Part shown: in pieces, positions 41,558 through 48,947 of the stretch | How positions within the stretch are numbered: the first letter of the stretch is position 1 | Layout: each line of letters opens with the position of its first letter | DNA from: Parafrigoribacterium mesophilum | GTDB lineage: Bacteria; Actinomycetota; Actinomycetes; Actinomycetales; Microbacteriaceae | DNA length: 64,000 nucleotides | NCBI RefSeq assembly: GCF_039652555.1 | Contig: NZ_JBDJAF010000001.1 | Span: 1,674,001-1,738,000 of the forward strand | Direction of reading: 5' to 3' | Position numbers and translations under genes: made by a program | The notes under the pieces: model-generated | Database searches by the model: none | Told to the model about the DNA's origin: nothing | The model's input: only the letters and a program-made list of their open reading frames with translations

Positions 41558-42532
41558 TTACTTCGAGACCGTGCTTGGCGCGTGGATGGGCGCTGGGCCG
41601 AGGTCATCCATGAGCTTCTTGATGGCGACGTACGCCTTGTTGCGGTACGCGACGAGTTCGGCGGTGCGCTCGGCGGGAACGTCCAGATAGCCGGCGCCCG
41701 ACTTCGTGCCGAACTTTCCGGCGTCCACCAGTTCCTTCAGCGACGCGGGGGTCGCGAACCGCTCCGGCCAGCGGGTCTGCAGCGACGCGTAGCAGAACGA
41801 GTACACATCCAGACCCGCCATGTCGGCGATCGCGAACGGTCCGAACACCGGAAGCCGGAAGCCGAAGGTGGTCCGGACGATCGTGTCGATGTCTTCCGGG
41901 CTAGCGACGCCCTCTTCGACAATCTGGGTCGCCTCGTGGAACAGGGCGTACTGCAGCCGATTCAGCACGAAGCCGGTCGAATCCGTGATTCGCGCCGTCT
42001 CCTTGCCGGTGGCCGCGACGATCTCCTCGACCAGCGCGATGGCCGCCTCGGTCGTGCCGCCGTGCGGGATCAGCTCGACGCCGGGGATGAACGGCGCCGG
42101 GTTGGAGAAGTGCACGCCGAGGAATCGTTCCGGACCCGCCACCGCGGTCGCCAGAGATCCGATCAGGATCGTGGACGTGTTGGACCCGATGATGGCGTCG
42201 GGCCGGGCGGCCGCGCTGATCCGCCGTAGCGTCGCGTGTTTGATCTCGATCTTCTCGGGGACCGCCTCCTCGATGAAGTCGGCACCGGTGACCGCCTCTT
42301 CGATCGATGCCGCGGGCGACACGTTCGCCCGGATGCGCTCGACCGCGTCGACCGGGAACAGGCCGTCGGCGACGAACTGCGTCGCCTCCTCGATGAGCCG
42401 TTCGTAGTTCTTCTTGGCGATCTCCTCGGAGATGTCCGCGATGCGGACGGTGGCACCGGAGAGCGCGAGCACCTGGGCGATGCCGCCACCCATGTATCCG
42501 GAGCCGACGACGGCGACGGTGCGGTTGGTCAT
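41558..42532 (-). CDS. 3-hydroxyacyl-CoA dehydrogenase family protein
   Basis: A 324-residue two-domain dehydrogenase. The NAD-binding motif is VAVVGSGYMGGGIAQVLALS with an acidic residue after beta-2 (VRIADISEE). IIGSNTSTILIGSLATAVA, FLGVHFSNPAPFIPGVELIP carries the catalytic His, and ITDSTGFVLNRLQYALFHEA starts the C-terminal helical dimerisation domain. Relatives include 3-hydroxybutyryl-CoA dehydrogenase, L-carnitine dehydrogenase and L-gulonate dehydrogenase. In this sugar operon a hydroxyacid substrate is more likely than an acyl-CoA. Confidence 0.88.
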   Translation of the reverse strand: MTNRTVAVVGSGYMGGGIAQVLALSGATVRIADISEEIAKKNYERLIEEATQFVADGLFPVDAVERIRANVSPAASIEEAVTGADFIEEAVPEKIEIKHATLRRISAAARPDAIIGSNTSTILIGSLATAVAGPERFLGVHFSNPAPFIPGVELIPHGGTTEAAIALVEEIVAATGKETARITDSTGFVLNRLQYALFHEATQIVEEGVASPEDIDTIVRTTFGFRLPVFGPFAIADMAGLDVYSFCYASLQTRWPERFATPASLKELVDAGKFGTKSGAGYLDVPAERTAELVAYRNKAYVAIKKLMDDLGPAPIHAPSTVSK

Positions 42533-42541
42533 GACGCTCCC

Positions 42542-43483
42542 TTACTTCGCTGCTTTGGGCAGCAGTGTGCGGATGTACTTCTGATTGGCGGCGCAGACGC
42601 CGAGGCTGTCCCCGCCGTAGTGCTCGGCCAGCACGATCCCGTTGAAGCCGAGTTCGATCGCGTCGTGGAACACCTGGCGGTAGTTGATCAGGCCGTCCCG
42701 CAGCGTGGACGGAACCGACGTCGCCCACGATCCGTCGGCGGCTTCGTCTCTGGTGTAGTTCTTGACGTGCCAGTAGTTCGCATAGGGGAGGGTCTTGGCG
42801 TACAGCTCCCGCCAATCTTCGACGGGGCGGTGCAGGCGGATGAGGTTGGCGACATCCGGGTTCAGTCCGACGTTGTCCAGCCCGACCGCCTCGACGAAAC
42901 GCACGGCGCTGTCCGCGGTGCCGAGATAGGTGTCTTCGTACAGCTCCAGGGCCATCGGCAGACCGACGGATGCTGCGTGCTGCCCGAGTTCCCGGATTCG
43001 GCTGACGGCGGCGTTCCAGACCTCGGGGTCGTCCGGGTCCTTCGGCCCCTGCGCGGTCCAGAACCAGAGCGCCTTCCTCTGCGCCTCGCTGTAAGGCTGG
43101 TGCAGTCCGGTCGAGAAGACCTGCATCCCCCATTCGGCTGCGGCATCGATGGTGCGGTGCGCATAGGCGAGGTTCTTCTCCTCGTGTCCCGGCATGATCA
43201 CGCTCTGGCGCTGCAGGTGCACGGACGGGATGCCGACGCCGTGCGACTTCGCAATCGACAAGAATTCGTCGCGGCGGGAGGGCTCGAGGTCCGCGGGGCG
43301 AACATGGCTGTCGGCCAGTTCCGCCAGAGTGAATCCTGCGTCGGCGATCTGGGTGAACATGTCGTCCCAGACTTCGGCCGGAGCGTCGTGCAGGGCGATG
43401 CCGTTCTTGTCGACCGGGGGAAACGCGTGAAGACAGGTGGCGATGGGCCAAGTGTCCGCTGTGTATGGGCCCTGTGCGGCCAT
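42542..43483 (-). CDS. Sugar phosphate isomerase/epimerase family (TIM barrel)
   Basis: A 313-residue AP-endonuclease-2-type TIM barrel. The ATG at 43481-43483 is chosen because the longer in-frame start would place the promoter palindrome inside the gene and because ACGGAG precedes it. Probable metal ligands are Glu in PMALELYEDTYLG, Asp/Asn in NVGLNPDVANLIRLH, His in NYWHVKNYTRDEA and Glu in GIVLAEHYGGDS. The family contains hydroxypyruvate isomerases, including the 2-oxo-tetronate isomerase OtnI, and ketose epimerases. It leads the operon with the shared TCCTATAGGA operator. Confidence 0.88.
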   Translation of the reverse strand: MAAQGPYTADTWPIATCLHAFPPVDKNGIALHDAPAEVWDDMFTQIADAGFTLAELADSHVRPADLEPSRRDEFLSIAKSHGVGIPSVHLQRQSVIMPGHEEKNLAYAHRTIDAAAEWGMQVFSTGLHQPYSEAQRKALWFWTAQGPKDPDDPEVWNAAVSRIRELGQHAASVGLPMALELYEDTYLGTADSAVRFVEAVGLDNVGLNPDVANLIRLHRPVEDWRELYAKTLPYANYWHVKNYTRDEAADGSWATSVPSTLRDGLINYRQVFHDAIELGFNGIVLAEHYGGDSLGVCAANQKYIRTLLPKAAK

Positions 43484-43517
43484 GATGCTCCGTTGCTTCT
43501 CGGTGTTACTAAATACG

Positions 43518-43540
43518 ATAGGAAAGATCCTATAGGAAAT
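43518..43540. promoter_or_regulatory. Operator-like sequence before the sugar isomerase operon
   Basis: ATAGGAAAGATCCTATAGGA plus AAT spans 43518-43540. It holds the same 13-mer ATCCTATAGGAAA as the kinase operon promoter (35349-35361) and a second half ATAGGAAA, giving tandem sites. It lies 34 bases upstream of the isomerase start. Confidence 0.75.
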
Positions 43541-43578
43541 AGTATGCGCACGTCTCGGTTCGTGCAAGATGCCTGAAG

Positions 43579-44529
43579 CTACCGGTTGTAAGCCGGCATC
43601 GGTCCCCGCAGTTCGGCGCCGACGGCATCCGCCGCGTCGATCAGGTCCTGCGGGAGTGGCCCCTGGGTCAGCGCGTGGAGGTTCGCGCGCAGGTGAGATA
43701 CCCGCGATCCTCCGAGCAGCACCGACTGGACGACCGGGCGCCCGATCGTCCAGCGAAGCGCCAACTCAGCAAGGGGCATGCCGGCATTGGTCGCGATGGT
43801 GCTCAGCTTGTCGACCGCGGCGAAGAACCGCGGGTCCCAGTAGCGTGCCCGGTATTCGCGGGCGTTTCTCGCGTCACCGAAGCGTCCGTGGCCAGCGGCG
43901 GCGTCCAGGCTATAGCGGCCGGTGAGCATGCCGCCCGCAAGGGGGTTATAGATGGCCGTCGCAAGGCCGGTCGTCAGCGCGTATTCCTGGTATTCCTCTT
44001 CCAGCCGCCTGGCCACGACGTTGTAAAGCTGCTGGCTGATCGCCGGCGTCGGGGCACCGACCTCTTTCGCGGTCGCCACTACCTCTGCGATTTGCCAGGC
44101 CGAGAAGTTCGACACTCCGAACTGTTTCACTTTCCCAGCACGAAGGAGTTCGGCGACCTCCGATAGTGTCTCGGCCAACGGTGTTGAGCGATCGGGCTTG
44201 TGGAGGTAAAGGAGTTCTACCTGATCACGCCCGAGGCGAGTGAGGCTGGCCTCCACCGAGCGGCGCACGTTGCGCGCGGACAGCAGGTGCTCGGTGCCCA
44301 GTTCCGACTGCGGCTGGCCGACCTTCGTGGCGAGGGTGATGTCGCTTCGTCGGCCAAGAACCCGCCCGACGATTCGTTCGCACAGGCCGTCGCTGTAGCT
44401 GTTGGCCGTGTCAAACCAGGTGACGCCGGCGTCGAGTGCGGTGGCCACGATCTCGGCGGCCGTCGCCTCGTCCACTGTGTCGCCGAAGGTCATCGTGCCC
44501 ACGATGACGGCCGGGATGGTGCTGGCCAT
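43579..44529 (-). CDS. Aldo/keto reductase
   Basis: A 316-residue AKR barrel from ATG 44527-44529, preceded by GGGGGAGAGGGG. The catalytic tetrad is seen as Asp in VTWFDTANSYSDGLCE with Tyr in the same helix, Lys in DITLATKVGQPQSE and His in VELLYLHKPDRSTPL. The cofactor-binding loop is VVQSVLLGGSRVSHL, implying NADP(H). It may reduce or oxidise an aldose or keto acid in the acid-sugar pathway. It follows the NAD-binding dehydrogenase gene by 20 bases on the same strand. Confidence 0.9.
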   Translation of the reverse strand: MASTIPAVIVGTMTFGDTVDEATAAEIVATALDAGVTWFDTANSYSDGLCERIVGRVLGRRSDITLATKVGQPQSELGTEHLLSARNVRRSVEASLTRLGRDQVELLYLHKPDRSTPLAETLSEVAELLRAGKVKQFGVSNFSAWQIAEVVATAKEVGAPTPAISQQLYNVVARRLEEEYQEYALTTGLATAIYNPLAGGMLTGRYSLDAAAGHGRFGDARNAREYRARYWDPRFFAAVDKLSTIATNAGMPLAELALRWTIGRPVVQSVLLGGSRVSHLRANLHALTQGPLPQDLIDAADAVGAELRGPMPAYNR

Positions 44530-44549
44530 GGCGTTGCCCCTCTCCCCCG

Positions 44550-45401
44550 TCATCGGGCGTAGGTCTCGATGACTCGGCTGTCGTCTCGCACCCCGAGCCC
44601 GGCGTCCGCGGCCAGGCGATAGCGCTCTTGTGCTGCCCTCAGGAGGGGGACCTCGGCGCCGCTGGTGGCGGCGGCCGCCGCCACCAGTCCGCTGTCCTTG
44701 ACGAAGATGTTGATCGTGCTCATCACCGGAACGTCCGTGCCGCCGAGCATACGTGGACCACGATCGGACAGCATCCAGGAGCCGGCGGCGCCACCGCTGA
44801 CCAAATCGAGGGCGGATGCCCGGTCCAGCCCCAGGGAATCGGCCAGGTTGAGCGCCTCCGCCGCTGCGACGATGTGGATCGAGCACAGGTGCTGGTTCAC
44901 AATCTTGACGGCTTGCCCGTCGCCGATGTGATCTCCCACCACTCGCACCGTTCCGAGCACACTCAGAATCGGCGTCACATCCTGGACCGCGGCCGGCTCT
45001 CCTGAGACGAAAATGACGAGGTCGCCGGTCTGGGCCCGTGCGACACCACCAGTGACCGGCGCGTCGACCACTCGGGCACCGGCCGCGACGAGCGCACCAG
45101 ACTGCGATTGAATCGCCTCGGGTCCCACGGTCGACATGATCACCCAGGTCTGGCCCCGGGCCGAGTCGCCGGCCTGCTCCACGAGGGTGGCGAGGTGGTC
45201 CGGTGTGGCCACCATGACGATGACGAACTCCGTCCAGGCTGCGTCGGTGATGGTCGCCGCGGCTGCGATCCCCGCGGAGGCGGCGCGCTCGCGTGCGCCC
45301 ACGGCAGGGTCGACTCCGGTTACCTCGAATTCAGCTCCCGCGAGCTGCAAAGCCATCGGTAATCCGATGGCTCCGATTCCGACGAAGGTGAGAGCGGTCA
45401 T
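44550..45401 (-). CDS. 3-hydroxyisobutyrate dehydrogenase family, L-threonate-dehydrogenase-like
   Basis: A 283-residue beta-hydroxyacid dehydrogenase. The Rossmann motif is LTFVGIGAIGLPMALQLAGA with Asp (TGVDPAV) for NAD. The substrate loop is DAPVTGGVARAQTGDLVIFV and the catalytic Lys is in GQAVKIVNQHLC. In the L-threonate/D-erythronate pathways LtnD/DenD of this family supply 2-oxo-tetronate to an isomerase and a DUF1537 kinase; such a kinase gene is at 46260. Its ATG overlaps the stop of the upstream regulator (ATGA). Substrate assignment rests on context. Confidence 0.88.
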   Translation of the reverse strand: MTALTFVGIGAIGLPMALQLAGAEFEVTGVDPAVGARERAASAGIAAAATITDAAWTEFVIVMVATPDHLATLVEQAGDSARGQTWVIMSTVGPEAIQSQSGALVAAGARVVDAPVTGGVARAQTGDLVIFVSGEPAAVQDVTPILSVLGTVRVVGDHIGDGQAVKIVNQHLCSIHIVAAAEALNLADSLGLDRASALDLVSGGAAGSWMLSDRGPRMLGGTDVPVMSTINIFVKDSGLVAAAAATSGAEVPLLRAAQERYRLAADAGLGVRDDSRVIETYAR

Positions 45402-46150
45402 TGTTCTTCTCCAGATGCTGGGCTAAGGCGGGATGGTTCGGACGGAGCCGCGGTCAAGTCGGCGACGGTAAGTGCCGAGTATTCCGCGAAGTGTTTGCGC
45501 ATCGCCGCGCGCGCCCGATCCGGCGAGCGTGTGGCAAGCGCGTCCACGATCTCACTGTGCACGTTGTCGGTGTTGATCGAGCCGTCGGGGTTCTTGGCGT
45601 CGCGGCGGGCCGCGAAGTCGCGCCGCACCCGCACGTTCTCGTGCAGGACGTGGCTGAGTCCCGCGTTGAGCATGGTGAAGATCGGGTTGTCCACGATGGC
45701 GTAGAGCCGGCTGTGGAACGCGAAGTCGGCCTCCAGCGCCGCGTCGTCGTTTCCGGCGATGGATTGGGTCACGATGTCCCCGACGAGTGTCCGCAGTTCG
45801 GCGAGGTCCGCATCCGTGACGTGGCGGGCGGCCTCGGCGGCAATCGTCTGCTCGAGCATCTCGCGCGCGCCGGCGACCTGCTCCTCGCTGAGGTAGCCGA
45901 GGCTGCGCATCAGGGTGAAGTAGGTTCGGAGGAAGGACGCATCGGGCGTATCGATGGAGGTGCCCTGCCCCTGCCGGCGCCGCAGGATCCCGAGGCTCTC
46001 CAGCGTGGCCAGCTGTTCGCGCAGGGTCCCGCGGCTGACGTCCAGCGCGGCGCACAGTTCGCGCTCCGGCGGGAGGTTGCGGGAGCCCGCATCCCCCGGG
46101 ACGCTGAGCCCGATGAGCCGCTCGACGAGGTCCTCGAGTCGATCGGCCAT
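45398..46150 (-). CDS. FadR/GntR-family transcriptional regulator
   Basis: A 250-residue regulator. The winged helix has SRNLPPERELCAALDVSRGT and LRREQLATLESLGILRRRQG-like sequence (REQLATLESLGILRRRQGQG). The FCD domain shows AREMLEQTIAAEAARHVTD, LEADFAFHSRLYAIVDNPIF and VHSEIVDALATRSPDRARAA. It is divergent from the DUF1537 kinase and heads the leftward operon with the dehydrogenase and aldo/keto reductase. Two ATTGGT-like inverted repeats in the 109-base gap are its probable operators. Confidence 0.92.
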   Translation of the reverse strand: MADRLEDLVERLIGLSVPGDAGSRNLPPERELCAALDVSRGTLREQLATLESLGILRRRQGQGTSIDTPDASFLRTYFTLMRSLGYLSEEQVAGAREMLEQTIAAEAARHVTDADLAELRTLVGDIVTQSIAGNDDAALEADFAFHSRLYAIVDNPIFTMLNAGLSHVLHENVRVRRDFAARRDAKNPDGSINTDNVHSEIVDALATRSPDRARAAMRKHFAEYSALTVADLTAAPSEPSRLSPASGEEQ

Positions 46151-46172
46151 GTGCCCCCTCGCAGATTCCGTA

Positions 46173-46187
46173 ATTGGTCAAACCAAT
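46173..46187. promoter_or_regulatory. FadR-type operator, distal copy
   Basis: ATTGGTCAAACCAAT has perfect six-base arms around CAA and matches the TNGTNNNACNA consensus of FadR-subfamily operators. It lies 22 bases upstream of the regulator start. Confidence 0.82.
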
Positions 46188-46227
46188 TTGTACGATCACC
46201 GTATGACAGCGCCGCGGCTGTGTCAAC

Positions 46228-46242
46228 ATTGGCTTGACCAAT
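46228..46242. promoter_or_regulatory. FadR-type operator, proximal to the kinase
   Basis: ATTGGCTTGACCAAT repeats the previous site with one arm mismatch, 55 bases away centre to centre (about five helical turns), and lies 17 bases upstream of the kinase start. Paired sites suggest a looped or cooperative repressor. Confidence 0.78.
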
Positions 46243-46259
46243 CCCTGGGAGGGAAGAGC

Positions 46260-47504
46260 ATGAAGACAGTCGTCCTGGACGATGATCCGACGGGCACGCA
46301 ATCCGCGACCGGGGTGACCGTTCTGCTGGAGTCGAGCGCCGACATCCTCACCGCCGCGCTGCGGGACAACGACAGCGTCTACGTGCAGACGAACTCGCGT
46401 GCCATCAGCGAAACGGAAGCGGTCGCACTGGTGAGGCGGGTGCGCGCCGACGCGCAGGAGGCCGCCGCCCGGATACACGCCGACCTGCGCTTCGTGCTGC
46501 GCGGCGATTCCACCCTGCGCGGGCACGTCTTCGCCGAGAGCGAGGTGTTCGCCGCCGGGGACTCCATCATCGTGTTCGTCCCGGCCTTTCCCGATGGAGG
46601 CCGCACCACCATCGACGGGGTGCATCGGGTGCTGATCGACGGCCGGCAGGTGCCGGCAGACCAGACCGAGTACGCGCAGGATCCGGTGTTCCCGTTCGGG
46701 CATGGTCGCCTGGACGAGTACGTCGCCGAGAAGTCGGATCGGCCCCCCGTGCTCGTGCCGTTGGGGAAGGTGCGGGCCGGCGCGTTGGCCGGCACCCTGC
46801 GCGATGTTGCGCCTCGGAGCGTCGTGCTGCCCGATGTCGCCGACAACTCCGACATCGACCTGATCGCCGAGGCGATCACCGCGGCCCAGCTTGCGGGTCG
46901 CGATATCGTCGTGCGCTGCGGCGCGCCGCTGGCGGCCGCCCTCGCCGGGGTGCGCAGCGTCGGACTCCTCGACACGCCGCTGGTGGCGGAACCGCGTGCC
47001 ACCCTCCTGGTCTGCGGCTCCCACACCAACGGGGCCACGAGGCAGTTGGCGCCGGTCGTCGCCGCCTGGGGTGAACCGGCCGTCGTCGACACGGAACTTT
47101 CGCTATCGGACAGCGCCCAAGCAGGCAACAACGTCGCCGCCGCGGCATCCGCACAGCTGAACGACCGGGGCCTGGCCATCGTGATGAGCGAGCGCACGCG
47201 GTCGAGCGAGCACAACACGCTGGAGCATGGGCGGCGGGTCATGGAGGCCCTCACTACCGCCGTACGCAGGATCGCGCCGCAGGTCGACGTCGTCGTCGCC
47301 AAGGGCGGAATCACCTCAGCCGATGTCGCGCGGATCGGCCTCGGCGCTCGAACGGCGCGGGTACTCGGTCAAGTGCTCCCGGGGATCTCGGTCTGGGACC
47401 TCCGGGCGTTCGATGGACACCGAGTGCTCTATGTCGTCGTGCCGGGCAATGTCGGCGGCCCCGACACGTTGACCGACGTGCTCGCCGCCGTCGGCTACCG
47501 CTGA
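46260..47504 (+). CDS. Four-carbon acid sugar kinase (DUF1537 family)
   Basis: A 414-residue kinase from ATG 46260 behind GGGAGGGAAG. The N-terminal domain has VVLDDDPTGTQSATGVTV, YVQTNSRAISETEA and FVLRGDSTLRGHVFAESEV; the C-terminal nucleotide-binding domain has VVVAKGGITSADVARIGLG and VVVPGNVGGPDTLTDVL. All are hallmarks of the DUF1537 kinases (OtnK, DtnK, LtnK), which phosphorylate 3-oxo-tetronate or threonate at O4. It shares a regulated divergent promoter with the FadR-like gene. No class II aldolase (OtnC), the usual next enzyme, is present in the window. Confidence 0.93.
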   Translation: MKTVVLDDDPTGTQSATGVTVLLESSADILTAALRDNDSVYVQTNSRAISETEAVALVRRVRADAQEAAARIHADLRFVLRGDSTLRGHVFAESEVFAAGDSIIVFVPAFPDGGRTTIDGVHRVLIDGRQVPADQTEYAQDPVFPFGHGRLDEYVAEKSDRPPVLVPLGKVRAGALAGTLRDVAPRSVVLPDVADNSDIDLIAEAITAAQLAGRDIVVRCGAPLAAALAGVRSVGLLDTPLVAEPRATLLVCGSHTNGATRQLAPVVAAWGEPAVVDTELSLSDSAQAGNNVAAAASAQLNDRGLAIVMSERTRSSEHNTLEHGRRVMEALTTAVRRIAPQVDVVVAKGGITSADVARIGLGARTARVLGQVLPGISVWDLRAFDGHRVLYVVVPGNVGGPDTLTDVLAAVGYR

Positions 47505-47510
47505 TCCCGC

Positions 47511-47549
47511 TGGTTGAGTAGCGAGCGCCAGCGCGAGCGTATCGAAACC
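47511..47549. repeat. Dispersed TGGTTGAGTAGCGAGCG...GCGTATCGAAACC repeat
   Basis: The sequence TGGTTGAGTAGCGAGCGCCA and GCGAGCGTATCGAAACC matches the right half of the element at 1397-1433 (GGTCGAGTAGCGACCGAGG, CGTATCGAGACC). It lies between the kinase stop and the convergent aminotransferase stop. Confidence 0.75.
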
Positions 47550-47623
47550 GAGCCCCCGTCGGGTCGTCTGCGCCTGCTGGTCACGGCCGGTGCCAGCGAA
47601 GGCGCGCGCGTCGACTACCGGGT

Positions 47624-48907
47624 TTACGCGCGCAGTTCCTGCAGGACGGCGTCGAGTTGCCCGATGGCGTGGTCGAGTTCGTCGGCGGTGATCACCAGTG
47701 GCGGGGCCAGCCGGATGGTGGACCCGTGCGTGTCCTTGACCAACACACCCCGGTCCATCAACAGTTCACACACCCGCCGGCCGGTGGCCAGCGCCGGGTC
47801 GATATCGATGCCCGCCCACAGGCCCGCCCCGCGCACCGCCAGCACCCCGCGGCCGATCAACGCGGTTAGCCCGTTCTGCAGTCGGGCGCCCAGCTCCCGG
47901 GCCCGGTCCTGGAACTGCCCGGTCTGCAACAGGCCCACCACCGCCAGACCCACCGCGGCGCCCAACGGGTTCCCTCCGAAGGTGGACCCATGCTCCCCCG
48001 GCCGCAGCACCCCCAGGACATCCTGGTTGCCCACCACCGCGGACACCGGCACGATCCCACCCCCCAGCGCCTTACCCAACAGATACAGATCCGGCACCAC
48101 ACCGACCAGATCACAGGCGAACGTTGACCCGGTACGGCCGAGGCCGGACTGGATCTCATCGGCGATGAACAGCACATTCCGATCCGTGCACAGTTCCCGC
48201 ACCGCGGGCAGATATTCCGCCGGCGGCACGATGATGCCCGCCTCACCCTGGATCGGCTCAAGCAACACCGCCACCGTATCCTCATCGATGGCCGCAGCGA
48301 TCGCCGCCACATCGCCGTACGGCACAGACCGGAACCCCGGCGTGAACGGGCCGAAGTCGTCGTGAGCGACCGGATCGCTGGAGAAACTCACAATCGAGAT
48401 CGTGCGTCCATGAAAGTTGCGGTCCGCAACAACGATGTTCGCCTTGCCGGCCGGCACACCCTTGACGCGGTAACCCCACGCCCGAGCCACCTTGAGGCCG
48501 GATTCGACCGCCTCGGCTCCCGTGTTCATCGGCAACACCATGTCCTTACCCGACAAGGCCGCCAACGCCGCCACGAACGGGCCGAGCCGGTCGTTGTGGA
48601 ACGCACGACTGGTCAGGGTGATCCGGTCTAGCTGAGCGTGCGCCGCAGCGACGAGCGTCGGATGCCCGTGCCCGAAATTGATCGCGGAATACGCGGCCAG
48701 GCAGTCCAGGTAACGCCGACCCTCGATATCGGTCACCCACGCACCCTCACCGTGGGAGACCACCACCGGCAACGGATGATAATTGTGCGCCGCATGCTCA
48801 AACTCCACCGCAATAGCAGCACCGGTCTCGACAAGCTCGACCACCGGACGCTCGACCACCGGAGCAGGCTCGACCAGCGGATTGGTCGTGAATGTTGCGT
48901 TGTTCAT
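47624..48907 (-). CDS. rocD: Ornithine aminotransferase with repeat-derived N-terminus
   Basis: A 427-residue fold-type I PLP enzyme from ATG 48905-48907 (AAGGAG upstream). MNTGAEAVESGLKVARAWGY, NVLFIADEIQSGLGRTG (PLP-pyridine Asp) and LYLLGKALGGGIVPVSAVVG (PLP Lys) are conserved, and VRGAGLWAGIDIDP fits actinobacterial ornithine-oxo-acid transaminases. It converts ornithine and 2-oxoglutarate to glutamate semialdehyde and glutamate. Residues 10-28 (LVEPAPVVERPVVELVETG) precede the normal start of the family and are encoded by a dispersed genomic repeat. It is followed downstream of an M24 peptidase gene on the same strand. Confidence 0.9.
   Translation of the reverse strand: MNNATFTTNPLVEPAPVVERPVVELVETGAAIAVEFEHAAHNYHPLPVVVSHGEGAWVTDIEGRRYLDCLAAYSAINFGHGHPTLVAAAHAQLDRITLTSRAFHNDRLGPFVAALAALSGKDMVLPMNTGAEAVESGLKVARAWGYRVKGVPAGKANIVVADRNFHGRTISIVSFSSDPVAHDDFGPFTPGFRSVPYGDVAAIAAAIDEDTVAVLLEPIQGEAGIIVPPAEYLPAVRELCTDRNVLFIADEIQSGLGRTGSTFACDLVGVVPDLYLLGKALGGGIVPVSAVVGNQDVLGVLRPGEHGSTFGGNPLGAAVGLAVVGLLQTGQFQDRARELGARLQNGLTALIGRGVLAVRGAGLWAGIDIDPALATGRRVCELLMDRGVLVKDTHGSTIRLAPPLVITADELDHAIGQLDAVLQELRA
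48824..48880. repeat. Dispersed GGTCTCGACAAGCTCGACCACCGG repeat within rocD
   Basis: GGTCTCGACAAGCTCGACC followed by CACCGGACGCTCGACCACCG and GGAGCAGGCTCGACCAGCGG corresponds to the repeat at 1258-1378. It falls inside the 5' end of the ornithine aminotransferase gene and remains in frame. Confidence 0.8.
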
Positions 48908-48947
48908 ACTTCTCCTTGGACGGGCCCCCGCGGGCCCATTTCCGCCC

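Noticed and set aside
41901..43451. 516-codon minus-strand ORF overlapping the isomerase and dehydrogenase
   Set aside because: Alternative frame of two conserved genes on the same strand; Arg-rich and motif-free.
45552..47024. 490-codon minus-strand ORF across the regulator-kinase divergent promoter
   Set aside because: It would run through the operator pair and both conserved genes; it is a high-GC open-frame artefact.
48922..48937. GGGCCC-CCGC-GGGCCC hairpin between the M24 and aminotransferase genes as a terminator
   Set aside because: Only six base pairs in very GC-rich sequence and no T-run; too weak to call.
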